Position numbers and translations under genes: made by a program. This document shows positions 9,293 to 9,548 of a stretch of 9,548 nucleotides of DNA, piece by piece (position 1 is the first letter of the stretch; the number at the start of each line of letters is the position of its first letter). The notes under the pieces were generated by a model. That model saw only the letters and a list, made by a program, of their open reading frames with translations, was not told the origin of the DNA and did not search any database. Source of the DNA: Bacteroides sp. (lineage in GTDB: Bacteria > Bacteroidota > Bacteroidia > Bacteroidales > Bacteroidaceae); NCBI GenBank assembly GCA_021204375.1, contig JAJPZL010000358.1:1-9548 (forward strand). Direction: 5' to 3'.

Positions 9293-9508
9293 TTAAAACA
9301 GAGGTATTTCGGCTTGTCCGGACACTGAATACAACAGGCTTTTGACTGGGATAGTCTCGTTATATGACTTCAGGTAGGGTCGATAAGTAGGATCTACCCC
9401 TACAGGAAAGTGCCTTTTTTGTCTACAAAAATATTCATTTAGCCACATAGCCTGCTGCAAAAAAATACATATTATAACTGCAAAAAAGTACATCATATCT
9501 TTTTGCAT
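9293..9508 (-). CDS. Possible small protein with hydrophobic N-terminus
   Basis: The ATG at 9508 has a GAAAAAG-like purine stretch just upstream. The 71 residues start MQKDMMYFFAVIICIFLQQA, a signal peptide or membrane helix, followed by a polar tail (RQKRHFPVGVDPTYRPYL) with no recognisable domain. It lies upstream of the regulator on the same strand, 52 bases away. The frame passes through a run of seven identical bases (A7 on the plus strand near 9460), the kind of site where other genes here lose frame, so the C-terminal part may be misread. It could equally be a chance ORF; composition is more A/T-rich than in the operon. Confidence 0.35.
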   Translation of the reverse strand: MQKDMMYFFAVIICIFLQQAMWLNEYFCRQKRHFPVGVDPTYRPYLKSYNETIPVKSLLYSVSGQAEIPLF

Positions 9509-9509
9509 A

Positions 9510-9536
9510 CTTTTTCGTTCTGGAAGGACGAAAAGG
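9510..9536. promoter_or_regulatory. 11-bp inverted repeat next to the small ORF start
   Basis: Arms 9510-9520 and 9526-9536 pair over 11 positions (two are G-T) around the loop TGGAA. On the minus strand it ends two bases before the ATG at 9508 and covers the place of the ribosome site. No T-run follows on either strand in terminator position, so an operator or leader hairpin is likelier than a terminator. Confidence 0.4.
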
Positions 9537-9548
9537 TATATAAAAAAG

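Overview
The window looks like a Bacteroidota chromosome, most likely a gut-type Bacteroidales. The evidence is the protein families, the moderate GC with many TTCCGG-type codon pairs, and a short HTH regulator of the type found next to WYL domains in this phylum. The first 52 bases are pure C and look like a contig-end artefact, not biology.

Bases 53-8836 form one plus-strand operon from the distal part of a contractile injection system, of the extracellular (eCIS / Bacteroidales injection system) lineage. In order it holds: the C-terminal part of a baseplate-J-like wedge protein (53-768); a tail or baseplate-associated protein of unclear role (781-1505); a second J-like wedge protein carrying a WTDYNEHDPGITL-type motif, in the slot of Afp12/Pvc12 (1509-3327); a large tape-measure protein (3342-6220); an intact AAA+ ATPase of the Afp15 type (6247-7554); and a secreted or membrane protein with a signal peptide and three C-terminal membrane helices (7565-8836). 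Genes are 3-26 bases apart. The expected division of labour is: wedge proteins form the baseplate, the tape-measure protein sets tube length, and the ATPase acts in assembly. The role of the membrane protein is open. No sheath, tube, spike, cargo or tail-terminator gene is visible, so only the distal half is seen.

Four of the six genes cannot be read in one frame. The breaks recur at homopolymers (A7 at 807-813, T6 or T7 at 2038, 2681, 3008, 3556, 3889 and 4650, A7 at 8152), and three in-frame TGA codons also occur. Restoring about one base per break rebuilds full-length proteins with exact codon arithmetic; the tape measure becomes 960 residues. This is either residual sequencing error at homopolymers, genuine decay of the cluster, or, less likely, slippage-dependent expression. 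The tape measure contains three gap-free 74-residue repeats spaced 170-176 residues apart.

The right end (8837-9548) is on the opposite strand. It holds a short HTH regulator lacking a WYL domain (8848-9240), converging on the operon with 11 bases between, and a doubtful small ORF with a hydrophobic N-terminus (9293-9508) whose start lies against an 11-bp hairpin.
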